Counted from the first letter of the stretch, positions 1-7,665 are shown. The stretch: 43,414 nucleotides of DNA from Levilactobacillus zymae DSM 19395 (GCF_001434115.1 NZ_AZDW01000039.1:1-43414); one strand, 5' to 3'. The notes: a model not told the origin generated them from the letters alone. Numbers and translations are program-made.

Positions 1-71
1 TTTCTTATCATGAATCGTTGATTTAACAACATTTCCATTGACAAGACGTAGAAAAGAGTCCCGGGTTACTG

Positions 72-100
72 GGCCACCCTGGTCGTGATGACCGGTGGCC
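72..100. other. Hairpin downstream of the DUF975 gene
   Basis: An inverted repeat GGCCACC (72-78) / GGTGGCC (94-100) with an inner GGTC/GACC pair forms an 11-bp stem with a two-base bulge. It lies 18 bases beyond the stop of the minus-strand gene at 118. No T-run follows directly on the minus strand (the nearest is about 15 bases on), so it is only a weak terminator candidate. Nothing else is seen in 1-117. Confidence 0.35.
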
Positions 101-117
101 GATTTCCCAGACGACAC

Positions 118-822
118 TTAATCCGCCACCGGTCCGCGTTGCGCTACCCCCACCAATTGGTTGTAGAACTTCGCCATGCTCAGGTCGTAGTACGGCATCA
201 CGAAAAGACTAGGCAGACCCCAGAACAGGCCACCCAAGATGAACCAACCGATAAACGACAGGTTCATCACGAATAAGAACGCCTTGTTGCCGTCCATGAC
301 CTGCCGCGACCGGGTAATCGCCGCCAACGCGGTAATGGGGTGGCCCTGATCGTAGGCGTCGCGATACAGGTAAAAGGCCTGCGAATACGAAAGGGTCTTA
401 ATAATTCCCGGAATCACGAACAAGCAAGTCCACAGGAAAATAAACACGGTCGACCAAATCGCAATAAACAGCCAGCCTAGGAAGTACCGGCCGTTTTCAA
501 AGACTCGCAAACTGCGTTGAACGGGCTGGTCAAGTTCGAGCGTTCCCCGGTCCACGTCGATCATGGTCAGCATGGTGCCGGCGTGGAGCACCGCCCCCAC
601 CAACATCAAGAGTCCGGCGAACGAAAACGGACCGGCATAGTCGGTCAGCCGTAGGTTCCCCGTTAAGGCTTCCGTAATCCAGCCCAAGTGGCGGTCGTTG
701 ATCTGTGCGCCGACCCAGTACAGGGCCAGCCATAAAATAGATAATAATAGATAGAATTTAAACTGGTCCAGAATCTGGCCTTTCGCCCCGAGTTTTAAAT
801 TTTTCCGATCTTGTGATGTCAT
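118..822 (-). CDS. DUF975 family integral membrane protein
   Basis: A 234-residue membrane protein with about five hydrophobic segments: residues about 25-40, 65-85, 115-140, 185-205 and 205-220. The pattern with an IPGI(I)KTLSYSQAFYLYRD stretch near residue 140, followed by a SRQVMDGNKAFLF-type segment, is typical of the DUF975 family of Firmicutes. Its function is unknown; similar proteins sit singly in the cytoplasmic membrane. The ATG at 822 is preceded by a good GGGGA ribosome site. The gene stands alone, divergent from the sulfotransferase at 1024. The family call is from recognition of the conserved pattern; a role is not inferred. Confidence 0.75.
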   Translation of the reverse strand: MTSQDRKNLKLGAKGQILDQFKFYLLLSILWLALYWVGAQINDRHLGWITEALTGNLRLTDYAGPFSFAGLLMLVGAVLHAGTMLTMIDVDRGTLELDQPVQRSLRVFENGRYFLGWLFIAIWSTVFIFLWTCLFVIPGIIKTLSYSQAFYLYRDAYDQGHPITALAAITRSRQVMDGNKAFLFVMNLSFIGWFILGGLFWGLPSLFVMPYYDLSMAKFYNQLVGVAQRGPVAD

Positions 823-940
823 GGGTCATTCCCCTTTCAGATAGTGCGTCATGCCCCCTAGTATACCGTTTTTCGGCGGCGCCCGGCATCCCCAATCGCG
901 CGTAATCGATGAAAAAAGCGGTGTCATTTGATGAAAGCGG

Positions 941-969
941 TTGTTGTTCAAAATGAATATTGCTAGAAT
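941..969 (+). promoter_or_regulatory. Promoter of the arylsulfotransferase gene
   Basis: TTGTTG (941-946), a 17-base spacer and TAGAAT (964-969) form a sigma-A-like promoter 55 bases before the ATG at 1024. The spacer has the ideal length and the region is AT-rich against a GC-rich background. Confidence 0.6.
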
Positions 970-1023
970 AATTAGGAATATATCAAATACTGCTACTGCA
1001 AATTATTTTAGGGAGTTGTCACC

Positions 1024-2742
1024 ATGTCTAAGAAATTCTGGCGCATCACGGGGCTTGCCATTGTCGCGTTACTGGTCCTCGGTGGCGCCACCGCCTACCA
1101 CGAACGGCACAACATTCGCCGCTACTTACTGGTTCACCAGCACTACACCAAAAAAGATATTTTGGCGACCAGTCAGATCAAGTTGAACTTACGCCCGGCA
1201 TTGTCGACCAAGCACACCACCGCCACGAATCGTCTGACGGCCAAGTACCAGAAGCAGCTCAAGGCCTTACCGACCGGGGTGACGCACGCCAAGACCATCG
1301 TTAACCCGTACCAGACGTCGCCACTCTCCGGGCTGATTTTAGTCAAGACGCCCCACGCGACTAAGGTCCGGCTAACGGTCCATGGCAACACACCGGCCAC
1401 CACGATTCACCAAACCGTGAGCGGCTACCGCACGCAACACAGTGTCGGCGTGCTGGGACTGTACGCCAACCGCAATAACCGGGTGACGTTGACCTTTACC
1501 ACCAAACAGGGCACGGTGACTCGGCACACCTACCGGCTCAAAACGGCCAAGACGCCCCACGGTATTGGGACCAACACACTCAAGACCAGTAAGCCCAAGC
1601 AAATGGTCCTAGGCAAGGGCCACACCAAATTGACCTTCGCCGTCAGCAGTCAGGGCTACACCTACGGCCTCGATGCCCGGGGGAAGATTCGCTGGTACAG
1701 TTCCCTTAAAATTTCGCACGTCTTTAAGGAGCTCAGCAACCACCACCTGTTGATTCTCACCAAGATTGCCCCGACCGAGCACAAATATAACGCACTTCAG
1801 GAGACCGACTTCTACGGTCGAGTCTACCGCCAGTACAACTTTAGCGGCCTTTTCCCAACGCGGCAGGACACCAGCAAGTTGGCCACCAACACGGTGATCC
1901 ACCACGACGCCATCGAGCTGTCCAACCACAATCTCCTGTTGACCGTGGACGACGGGAGTAAGAAGTTCGTCGAGGACACCATGATTGAGATCGACCGTCA
2001 GACCGGGAAGATTCAGAAGGTCATCGATTTAAAACGCCTGCTCCCCGCCTCGGCTTACCGGCAATACACCGGGACCCACCGGCCGGACGGTAAGATCGAC
2101 TGGTTCCACCAAAACTCGATGACTTACGATCAGAAACGCCACGAACTCGTGGTTTCCGGACGGAACCAAGACATGATTTTCGCCATCAACTACAAGACCA
2201 CCAAGCTTAAATGGATCTTGGCGGCCCCCGAGAAACTACCTAAGAGCTACCATAAGTACCTCTTGAAACCGACCACCAAGCACTACCGTTACAACGGTGG
2301 CCAGCACGCGGGTACCCTGATCCACCAGAACCAACACCAGGGCGACTCGGTCGAACTGGAATTCTACGACAATAACGTTCCCGTGACTCGGGGCAAGACC
2401 GCGCAGTCCAAGCAGTGGTCCGCCGGGGAAATCGTGACGATCAACCAGTTGAAACGAACGGTCACCAAGACCTGGGAATTCGGTCAGTCCCTAGGCAAGC
2501 GCAACTTCACCAACATCGTCGGCAGTAGTTACGCCGTCGGTAAGGGTAACACCCTGATTGGCTTCGGCTATGCCGACTGGGGAAAGCGCAGTGAATTCGT
2601 CGAGGTCAACCGGAAGACGAACCGGGTGGTCTTCGATGTCGACCGCACCCACTTCGCGCACGGCGACTGGAGCTACCGGGCCGAACGGCTATCGCTGTAT
2701 CCGGGTGAGTCAAACCTGAAATTGACCACCATTAAACCTTAA
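1024..2742 (+). CDS. Arylsulfotransferase (AssT-like) surface enzyme
   Basis: A 572-residue protein with one N-terminal membrane segment (residues 6-24), so it is probably anchored with the catalytic part outside the cell. The body matches the arylsulfotransferase family, which moves sulfate from one phenolic ester to another phenol through a sulfo-histidine and does not need PAPS. Family active-site elements are visible in order: VIHHDAIEL (H293/H294), DWFHQNS (H362), SGRNQD (R380) and GGQHAG (H428), the last matching the sulfated histidine of E. coli AssT. An N-terminal beta domain (about 90-175) precedes the propeller. The ATG at 1024 follows a GGGAG site. There is no DsbA/DsbL partner gene nearby and no cysteine in the protein, unlike the disulfide-bearing enterobacterial enzyme. 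The natural substrate cannot be read from the sequence. Confidence 0.8.
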   Translation: MSKKFWRITGLAIVALLVLGGATAYHERHNIRRYLLVHQHYTKKDILATSQIKLNLRPALSTKHTTATNRLTAKYQKQLKALPTGVTHAKTIVNPYQTSPLSGLILVKTPHATKVRLTVHGNTPATTIHQTVSGYRTQHSVGVLGLYANRNNRVTLTFTTKQGTVTRHTYRLKTAKTPHGIGTNTLKTSKPKQMVLGKGHTKLTFAVSSQGYTYGLDARGKIRWYSSLKISHVFKELSNHHLLILTKIAPTEHKYNALQETDFYGRVYRQYNFSGLFPTRQDTSKLATNTVIHHDAIELSNHNLLLTVDDGSKKFVEDTMIEIDRQTGKIQKVIDLKRLLPASAYRQYTGTHRPDGKIDWFHQNSMTYDQKRHELVVSGRNQDMIFAINYKTTKLKWILAAPEKLPKSYHKYLLKPTTKHYRYNGGQHAGTLIHQNQHQGDSVELEFYDNNVPVTRGKTAQSKQWSAGEIVTINQLKRTVTKTWEFGQSLGKRNFTNIVGSSYAVGKGNTLIGFGYADWGKRSEFVEVNRKTNRVVFDVDRTHFAHGDWSYRAERLSLYPGESNLKLTTIKP

Positions 2743-2752
2743 TCCAGCGCCT

Positions 2753-2791
2753 AAAAGGCCTAGAACGGTCGTGTGCCGTTCTAGGCCTTTT
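2753..2791 (+). terminator. Strong intrinsic terminator
   Basis: A perfect 16-bp stem (2753-2768 with 2776-2791) and a 7-base loop end in TTTT just after the arylsulfotransferase stop codon. The A-run on the left arm could let it serve the facing minus-strand gene at 2854 too. Confidence 0.9.
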
Positions 2792-2853
2792 GCGTTACTC
2801 TCGATTTAAGTGGTGACCCCCGCCCCAAGACGAAGGTTTACGTGGAATGTTCG

Positions 2854-3075
2854 TTAATTGCTACTACTGCTCTGGCTCGGCGCTCCGCTGGGTTGGCCAC
2901 TAGGGCGTTTGCCGCCCATGCCTTTAGGCGCCTTTTTCATCTGCTGTGTCTGTTGGGTCTTGGCCTGTTGTTGGCCCAGCATGTAGCCGGTCCCACCGCC
3001 CCCAAAGAAGAGAATAACCCCCGCGACTAATAGGGCGAGCCACTTTTTAGGCCGTTGATTTTGACTTGGTTGCAT
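2854..3075 (-). CDS. Small single-pass membrane protein, Gln/Lys/Gly-rich tail
   Basis: A 73-residue protein not assigned to a family. It has a basic N-terminus, one hydrophobic segment (residues 12-32, with a GGGGTG run) and a polar tail rich in Gln, Lys, Gly, Pro and Ser that ends in SSSSN. The likely topology is a single membrane anchor with the tail outside. An AAGGTGG ribosome site lies 8 bases before the ATG at 3075. It faces the sulfotransferase gene and is divergent from the nucleoside hydrolase gene. The overlapping opposite-strand frame (2842-3030) lacks a ribosome site and hydrophobic logic, so this strand was chosen. Confidence 0.6.
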   Translation of the reverse strand: MQPSQNQRPKKWLALLVAGVILFFGGGGTGYMLGQQQAKTQQTQQMKKAPKGMGGKRPSGQPSGAPSQSSSSN

Positions 3076-3159
3076 GGTAAACCACCTTTCTGTTAACTAA
3101 GCTGGTTCCCAGTCTAACAAAGCTGGCTTAACGTTGCCCTAAAGTTTCGTTACCGGGGC

Positions 3160-3188
3160 TTGCAATTCACAGCGGCTCCCCGTATTAT
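3160..3188 (+). promoter_or_regulatory. Promoter of the nucleoside hydrolase gene
   Basis: TTGCAA (3160-3165), 17-base spacer, TATTAT (3183-3188), 59 bases before the chosen ATG. A small palindrome ATCAAA-N6-TTTGAT follows at about 3196-3213 and could be an operator. A second TATAAT lies at 3214-3219. Confidence 0.65.
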
Positions 3189-3247
3189 AAGAACTATCAA
3201 AGCGAGTTTTGATTATAATGTTCGTAATAAGAGGGAGAGACTTTTCT

Positions 3248-4186
3248 ATGCGTAATGTCTATTTTAACCACGATGGTAGCGTCGACGATTTAGTATCACT
3301 CTTACTGTTACTGCAAATGCCCGATGTCAACCTGACCGGTGTCGGCGTGGTGGGCGCGGATTCCTACCTGGAACCCGCCGTTTCCGCCAGCCGCAAGATT
3401 ATCGATCGGTTCGGTCACGGCGCCACGCTTAACGTGGCGGCTTCTAATTCCCGCGGTGTCCACCCCTTCCCTAAGGAATGGCGAATGGATGCCTTTAGCC
3501 TCGACGCTCTGCCCATCTTAAACGAAAGCGGCACCGTCAAGACGCCTGTAGCCTCCAAGCCCGCGCACCTGGACCTGATCGACAAGGTCCAGGCCACCAC
3601 CGGCAAGACCACGCTGGTCATGACCGGTCCCCTGACCGATTTAGCCCGAGCCCTAGAAGTCGACCCGACCATCACCGCTAAGATCGACAAGCTCTACTGG
3701 ATGGGGGGCACCTTCGACGGTCGTGGCAACGTCGCCGAACCCGAACAGGACGGCACGGTCGAATGGAACGCCTACTGGGATCCCCAGGCCGTCAAGACCG
3801 TCTGGGACAGCGACATCGCCATTCAAATGGTCGGCCTGGAAAGTACCCGGCAGGTCCCATTGACGCCCGCCATCCGGCAACACTGGGCCACGTTACGGCA
3901 ACACCCGGCCCTCGACTTCATCGGCCAAGGCTACGCACTGGTACCCCCGTTGGAACACTTTGAGACGAATTCGACCTACTTCCTGTGGGACGTGTTGACC
4001 ACGGTCGCCAGCGAGACCCCCGCCATCGTCACCACCAAGGAAGTCACCAGCGACGTGCTGACCACGAGTCCCGGCCAAGGTCGGACCTTTGAGGTCGCAG
4101 ATGGTCGGCCCCTGACCCTGGTCACCCAGGTGGACCACGATGGGTTCTTCGCTCGGATCGACGCGTTAGCCAAGTTAGCTGACTAA
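3248..4186 (+). CDS. Nucleoside hydrolase (IU-NH family)
   Basis: A 312-residue inosine/uridine-preferring nucleoside hydrolase-like enzyme, which splits ribonucleosides into base and ribose for salvage. The start at 3248 is chosen over the upstream in-frame ATG at 3209 because it is preceded by GAGGGAG and begins directly with the conserved first strand. The calcium/ribose loop, usually DxDxxxDD, reads N7-H-D9-G-S-V-D13-D14: the second Asp, the general base in characterised enzymes, and the terminal DD are kept, while the first Asp is Asn. MTGPLTDLARAL (substrate loop), VEWNAYWDPQA and YFLWDVLT (late Ca-binding Asp) fit the family. Its substrate may differ from the classical enzymes because loop residues such as GLESTRQ replace the usual GLDVT. 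It is a single gene with its own promoter. Confidence 0.8.
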   Translation: MRNVYFNHDGSVDDLVSLLLLLQMPDVNLTGVGVVGADSYLEPAVSASRKIIDRFGHGATLNVAASNSRGVHPFPKEWRMDAFSLDALPILNESGTVKTPVASKPAHLDLIDKVQATTGKTTLVMTGPLTDLARALEVDPTITAKIDKLYWMGGTFDGRGNVAEPEQDGTVEWNAYWDPQAVKTVWDSDIAIQMVGLESTRQVPLTPAIRQHWATLRQHPALDFIGQGYALVPPLEHFETNSTYFLWDVLTTVASETPAIVTTKEVTSDVLTTSPGQGRTFEVADGRPLTLVTQVDHDGFFARIDALAKLAD

Positions 4187-4188
4187 CC

Positions 4189-4233
4189 TTCACAAGCTCC
4201 CATTTCGACTTGTGAAAAAATAAGCGAAATGGG
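4189..4233. repeat. Two overlapping inverted repeats before the radh promoter
   Basis: TTCACAAG (4189-4196) pairs with CTTGTGAA (4209-4216), and CCCATTTCG (4199-4207) pairs with CGAAATGGG (4225-4233). The two hairpins overlap and exclude each other. The second ends one base before the -35 box at 4234. They may end the nucleoside hydrolase transcript or act as operator; no T-run follows either. Confidence 0.5.
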
Positions 4234-4262
4234 TTGCACTTCCCCGATAAGTGGTTTACAAT
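4234..4262 (+). promoter_or_regulatory. Promoter of the alcohol dehydrogenase gene
   Basis: TTGCAC (4234-4239), 17-base spacer, TACAAT (4257-4262), 52 bases before the ATG at 4315. This is one of the best promoter matches in the window. Confidence 0.75.
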
Positions 4263-4314
4263 GTTTTTGTGAACTTACTAACAAACTATCGGAGAATTTA
4301 TGGAGGTTGATGAT

Positions 4315-5073
4315 ATGAGCCATCGATTAGACGGAAAAGTTGCCATTGTTACGGGCGGAACTTTAGGAATTGGATTAGCGATTGCTGACAAATTCGTTGA
4401 AGAAGGTGCCAAGGTCATGATCACCGGGCGCCACGCCGACGTTGGGGAAAAGGCCGCTAAGGGAATTGGTGGCCCAGACGTGATTCAATTCTTCCAACAC
4501 GACGCGACCGACGAACAAGGTTGGTTAGACCTCTTTGACGCCACCGAAAAAGCATTTGGCCCCGTTACCACGGTGGTCAACAACGCCGGAATGGCCGTCA
4601 ACAAGAGTATCGAAAACACCACCACGGAAGAATGGAAGAAACAACTCGCCGTTAACCTGGACGCCGTCTTCTTCGGGACCCGGTTAGGGATTCAACGGAT
4701 GAAGAACAAACATCTGGGCGCTTCCATCATCAACATGTCCTCCATCGAAGGCTTCATCGGCGATCCAAACTTAGGGGCCTACAACGCTTCTAAGGGGGCC
4801 GTGCGGATCATGTCCAAGTCCGCTGCCTTAGACTGTGCCTTAAAGGACTACGACGTGCGGGTCAACACCGTGCACCCCGGCTACATCAAGACGCCGTTAG
4901 TTGACGACTTACCAGGTGCCGAAGCAGCCATGTCTGCCCGGACCAAGACGCCAATGGGCCACATCGGTGAACCAAACGATATCGCCTACATCTGTGTCTA
5001 CCTGGCTTCCAACGAATCCAAGTTCGCCACTGGTGCCGAATTCGTGGTCGATGGTGGTTACACCGCCCAATAA
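4315..5073 (+). CDS. radh: R-specific alcohol dehydrogenase, NADP-dependent SDR
   Basis: A 252-residue short-chain dehydrogenase that reduces prochiral ketones to (R)-alcohols. It is recognisably of the same type and length as the L. brevis R-ADH, including almost unbroken agreement over the last hundred residues. Visible features are the cofactor loop TGGTLGIG (13-20), R39 in the NADP-preferring position, NNAG (89-92), N113, the catalytic S143/Y156/K160 set and the C-terminal YTAQ, whose last Gln binds structural magnesium in that enzyme. The start at 4315 is chosen because GGAGG (4302-4306) is spaced correctly for it; the in-frame ATG at 4300 overlaps that site. The strong promoter and terminator make it a single-gene unit. 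The physiological substrate is not evident. Confidence 0.93.
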   Translation: MSHRLDGKVAIVTGGTLGIGLAIADKFVEEGAKVMITGRHADVGEKAAKGIGGPDVIQFFQHDATDEQGWLDLFDATEKAFGPVTTVVNNAGMAVNKSIENTTTEEWKKQLAVNLDAVFFGTRLGIQRMKNKHLGASIINMSSIEGFIGDPNLGAYNASKGAVRIMSKSAALDCALKDYDVRVNTVHPGYIKTPLVDDLPGAEAAMSARTKTPMGHIGEPNDIAYICVYLASNESKFATGAEFVVDGGYTAQ

Positions 5074-5128
5074 TCCACGACCGGTTCCCACTAGTTCATG
5101 AGATCATTTTAAATCAAACCACAAATCA

Positions 5129-5163
5129 CCCTCAGACGTGTGCTTGCGTCTGGGGGCTTTTTG
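5129..5163 (+). terminator. Terminator of radh
   Basis: A 10-bp stem (5129-5138 with 5147-5156, one G-T pair) is followed by CTTTTTTG. It ends the alcohol dehydrogenase transcript. Confidence 0.9.
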
Positions 5164-5181
5164 TTGGTAGTTAATTATTTG

Positions 5182-5230
5182 CAAAAAAAAACCGGCATGC
5201 TGTCCCCATTTCTGGGGCAACATGCCGGTT
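5182..5230 (-). terminator. Terminator of the ABC-F gene
   Basis: AACCGGCATG (5190-5199) pairs with CATGCCGGTT (5221-5230), with an inner CCCCA/TGGGG pair. Read on the minus strand the stem is followed by nine or more T (5183-5190). It lies five bases beyond the ABC-F stop codon. Confidence 0.9.
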
Positions 5231-5234
5231 AGTC

Positions 5235-6860
5235 TTAAGCGTATAATTTAGCGACTTGTTCCTGGACTTGCGCGTGACCCAGGAATTCATCGTAACTGGT
5301 GTCCGCCCGGTCAACTAAGCCGTTCGGGCCCACCGCGATGATGCGGTCGGCAATCGTTTGGATGAACTCGTGGTCATGCGAGGTGAACAGCATGCTACCC
5401 GGGAAAGCCACCAGACTGTCGTTTAACGCGGTGATCGATTCCAGGTCCAAGTGGTTGGTCGGGTCGTCTAAGACCAAGACGTTGGCCTTGCTCAACATCA
5501 TCTTGGAGAGCATTGCCCGCACCTTTTCACCCCCGGACAAGACGTTGACCGTCCGGGTCACGTCTTCACCGGAGAACAGCATCTTGCCCAGGAAGCCCCG
5601 CAGGAAGGTGTTGTCGCTTTCTTCCTTCGCGGCGTATTGCCGTAACCAATCCAGCACCGTCATGTCGTCGGCCGAGAAGAACTCGTTGACGTTCTTGGGC
5701 AGGTAGGTCCGACTGGTGGTCTGGCCCCAGGTCACGGTCCCACTATCCGGTTCCAGGTTGCCACCTAAAATCTGCATCAACGTGGTGGTGGTCAAGTCAT
5801 TTTGACTGACAAACGCGGTCTTTTCGCCGGGCCGTAAGGTAAAGCTCAGGTCGTCGAACAGCGTCACGCCGTCGATGGTCTTGGTCAGGTGTTCCACCCG
5901 GACCAGGTCGTTCCCCAATTCGCGCTCGGGCACGAACTTGATGTAGGGGTACTTCCGGGACGACGGTTGGATGTCGTCTAAGGTAATCTTGTCCAGTTGC
6001 TTCTTCCGGGACGTAGCTTGCTTAGACTTCGAGGCGTTGGCACTGAACCGGGCGATAAATTCTTGCAGTTCCTTGATTTGGTCGGCCTTCTTAGCGTTGG
6101 CGTTGGCCTTTAATTGCGCGGCCAGTTGGCTAGATTCCAACCAGAAGTCGTAGTTCCCGACAAAGACCGTGATCTTGTTGAAGTCAACGTCACACATGTG
6201 CGTGCAGACCTGGTTTAGGAAGTGCCGGTCATGGGAAACCACGATGACCGTGTTTTCGTAGTCGGCCAAGAAGTTTTCCAACCAACTGATGGATTGCACG
6301 TCCAACCCGTTGGTCGGTTCGTCGAGCAATAACACGTCGGGATGGCCGAACAAAGCCTGACCTAACAAGACTTTCACCTTTTGGGGTTCGGTCAGATCAC
6401 TCATCAGACTGCTGTGCAGACTGTCGTCGATCCCCAGGTTTTGGAGGAGTTGGGCCGCTTCGGATTCAGCTTCCCAACCGCCCATTTCGCCGAATTCACT
6501 TTCCAGTTCGGCGGCGCGAATCCCGTCTTCGTCGTTGAAGTCGGGCTTCAAGTACAGGGCGTTCTTCTCGGTCATGATGTCGTATAGCTTCTGGTGACCG
6601 CGGATCACGGTGTCTAAGACCACGCTGTCTTCAAAGGCAAAGTGATCTTGGTTCAAGCTGGACATCCGCTCGTTGGGTCCCATGCTGACCGTTCCCGTCG
6701 TGGGTTGTAAGCGGCCTTCCATGATCTTCAAAAGCGTTGATTTACCGGCCCCGTTGGCGCCAATGACCCCGTAGCAGTTACCGGGCGTAAATTTTAAGTT
6801 CACGTCGCTGTAAAGCTTGCGACCTGAAAACTGCATACTAACGTTGGAAACAGTGAGCAT
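5235..6860 (-). CDS. ABC-F family ATPase, YbiT/YkpA type
   Basis: A 541-residue soluble protein with two ABC domains joined by a charged linker (about 245-300). ABC-F proteins act on the ribosome as translation factors or antibiotic-protection proteins. The first domain has Walker A GANGAGKS (34-41), Walker B LLLDEPT (177-183) and H-loop SHD (H210). Its signature is changed to LTEPQK (156-161). The second domain has a degenerate Walker A, VSQNDLTTTT (351-360, no Lys), a normal signature LSGGEK (441-446) and DDPTNHLD instead of DEPT. In a paired dimer this leaves one composite ATP site intact and one degenerate. The ATG at 6860 is chosen because a GGAGGA site precedes it; an in-frame ATG at 6902 has none. 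It resembles housekeeping YkpA/YbiT rather than known resistance proteins. Confidence 0.85.
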   Translation of the reverse strand: MLTVSNVSMQFSGRKLYSDVNLKFTPGNCYGVIGANGAGKSTLLKIMEGRLQPTTGTVSMGPNERMSSLNQDHFAFEDSVVLDTVIRGHQKLYDIMTEKNALYLKPDFNDEDGIRAAELESEFGEMGGWEAESEAAQLLQNLGIDDSLHSSLMSDLTEPQKVKVLLGQALFGHPDVLLLDEPTNGLDVQSISWLENFLADYENTVIVVSHDRHFLNQVCTHMCDVDFNKITVFVGNYDFWLESSQLAAQLKANANAKKADQIKELQEFIARFSANASKSKQATSRKKQLDKITLDDIQPSSRKYPYIKFVPERELGNDLVRVEHLTKTIDGVTLFDDLSFTLRPGEKTAFVSQNDLTTTTLMQILGGNLEPDSGTVTWGQTTSRTYLPKNVNEFFSADDMTVLDWLRQYAAKEESDNTFLRGFLGKMLFSGEDVTRTVNVLSGGEKVRAMLSKMMLSKANVLVLDDPTNHLDLESITALNDSLVAFPGSMLFTSHDHEFIQTIADRIIAVGPNGLVDRADTSYDEFLGHAQVQEQVAKLYA

Positions 6861-6893
6861 AGAACAATCCTCCATGGTTTGAATTTTGACAAG

Positions 6894-6932
6894 AAAAAAC
6901 AACGCGACGTTTGCGCGTCCACGCTGTTTTTT
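6894..6932 (-). promoter_or_regulatory. Terminator-like hairpin in the ABC-F leader
   Basis: On the minus strand an 11-bp stem (AAAAAACAGCG with CGTTGTTTTTT, one wobble) topped by GACG/CGTC ends in a T-run only 34 bases before the ABC-F ATG. There is no room for a full promoter between hairpin and gene, so the ABC-F transcript probably runs through it. It may be an attenuator or the terminator of the AraC-type gene upstream. Confidence 0.5.
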
Positions 6933-7026
6933 CTGAAAAGTCGTGGTTAATTTGTGTTAGTTTACCATAAAAAAACCGGTGACGCAACGCTCGCCCCTCG
7001 TGAAGGCGGTTTCAGTTCACAAAAGA

Positions 7027-7665
7027 TTAACCCTGCCAATCTTGCCGGGCGGCATACCGTTCCCGGTAGGTCTTGGGCGTCATGTCGAACCGTTGCTTAA
7101 AGGTCACGAAGAAGTTCTTCTCCGTCCGAAAGCCCGTCTGGCGCGCAATCTCCTGGATCGACTCTTGCGAGGTCATTAGGAGTTCGGTCGCCCGTTCCAA
7201 GCGCACCTGACCCAGATAAGCCTTGGGCGAGATCCCCATGTAAGCCTTGAAATACCGGGAAAAGTACACGCTCGAATAGCTTAGTTTCTCCGCTAGGTCG
7301 GCAATGGAGACCGAACTGGCGTAGTTTTCTTGAATCTCGTTGACGGCTTGGCGCAACGGGTGCGGTAAGGGCCGTTGATCATTTAGAATCTGGCCGTTGA
7401 CCGTCAGATTCTTGATCAACTCCCCTACCAAGCGGTAGGCCATCCCCAGGTCGATCAGATACTGGGACCGTGCCGTCGACTTGACCACGGCGCCTTACCG
7501 CGACCTGCAAACGGTGGTCCAGGCGTTGGTCGCCAGTGCGCAGGCTAAGTCGACGGCCTGGTGCCAGTGTGGCAAGACGTTCTTGGGGCCTCCCGTTCCG
7601 TGCAAAATTATCCGGAGGGGTAATTCCATCGCAAAATTTAAACGTTCATGATACGGCCGTGGCAT
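7027..7665 (-). pseudogene. AraC-type regulator, disrupted by an inverted internal segment and shortened
   Basis: The reading frame begins at the ATG at 7665 with a typical AraC-family sensor start containing LPLRIILHG and LPHWHQAVDL, and runs 56 codons to an in-frame TAA at 7497-7495. It resumes in the same frame to 7027 with an intact double helix-turn-helix domain: SIADLAEKLSYSSVYFSRYFK and SIQEIARQTGFRTEKNFFVTFK. An 86-bp stretch at 7472-7557 lies inverted between 11-bp perfect inverted repeats. Reading it the other way removes the stop and yields a smooth sequence, TTAPYRDLQTVVQALVASA, joining both parts into 212 residues. Even then it is about 60-80 residues shorter than usual (about 280), so much of the cupin sensor is missing. 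The DNA-binding half could still be made from the GTG at 7488, but that start has no clear ribosome site. Confidence 0.75.
7472..7557. repeat. 86-bp segment bounded by 11-bp perfect inverted repeats
   Basis: GCCGTCGACTT (7472-7482) and AAGTCGACGGC (7547-7557) are exact reverse complements and enclose 64 bases. The enclosed sequence codes sensibly on the plus strand, opposite to the surrounding AraC-type gene, which shows that it has been flipped. Inversion keeps length and frame. Confidence 0.85.

Noticed and set aside
2842-3030. Plus-strand 62-codon frame opposite the small membrane protein
   Set aside because: No ribosome site; the minus frame has one and a clean membrane helix.
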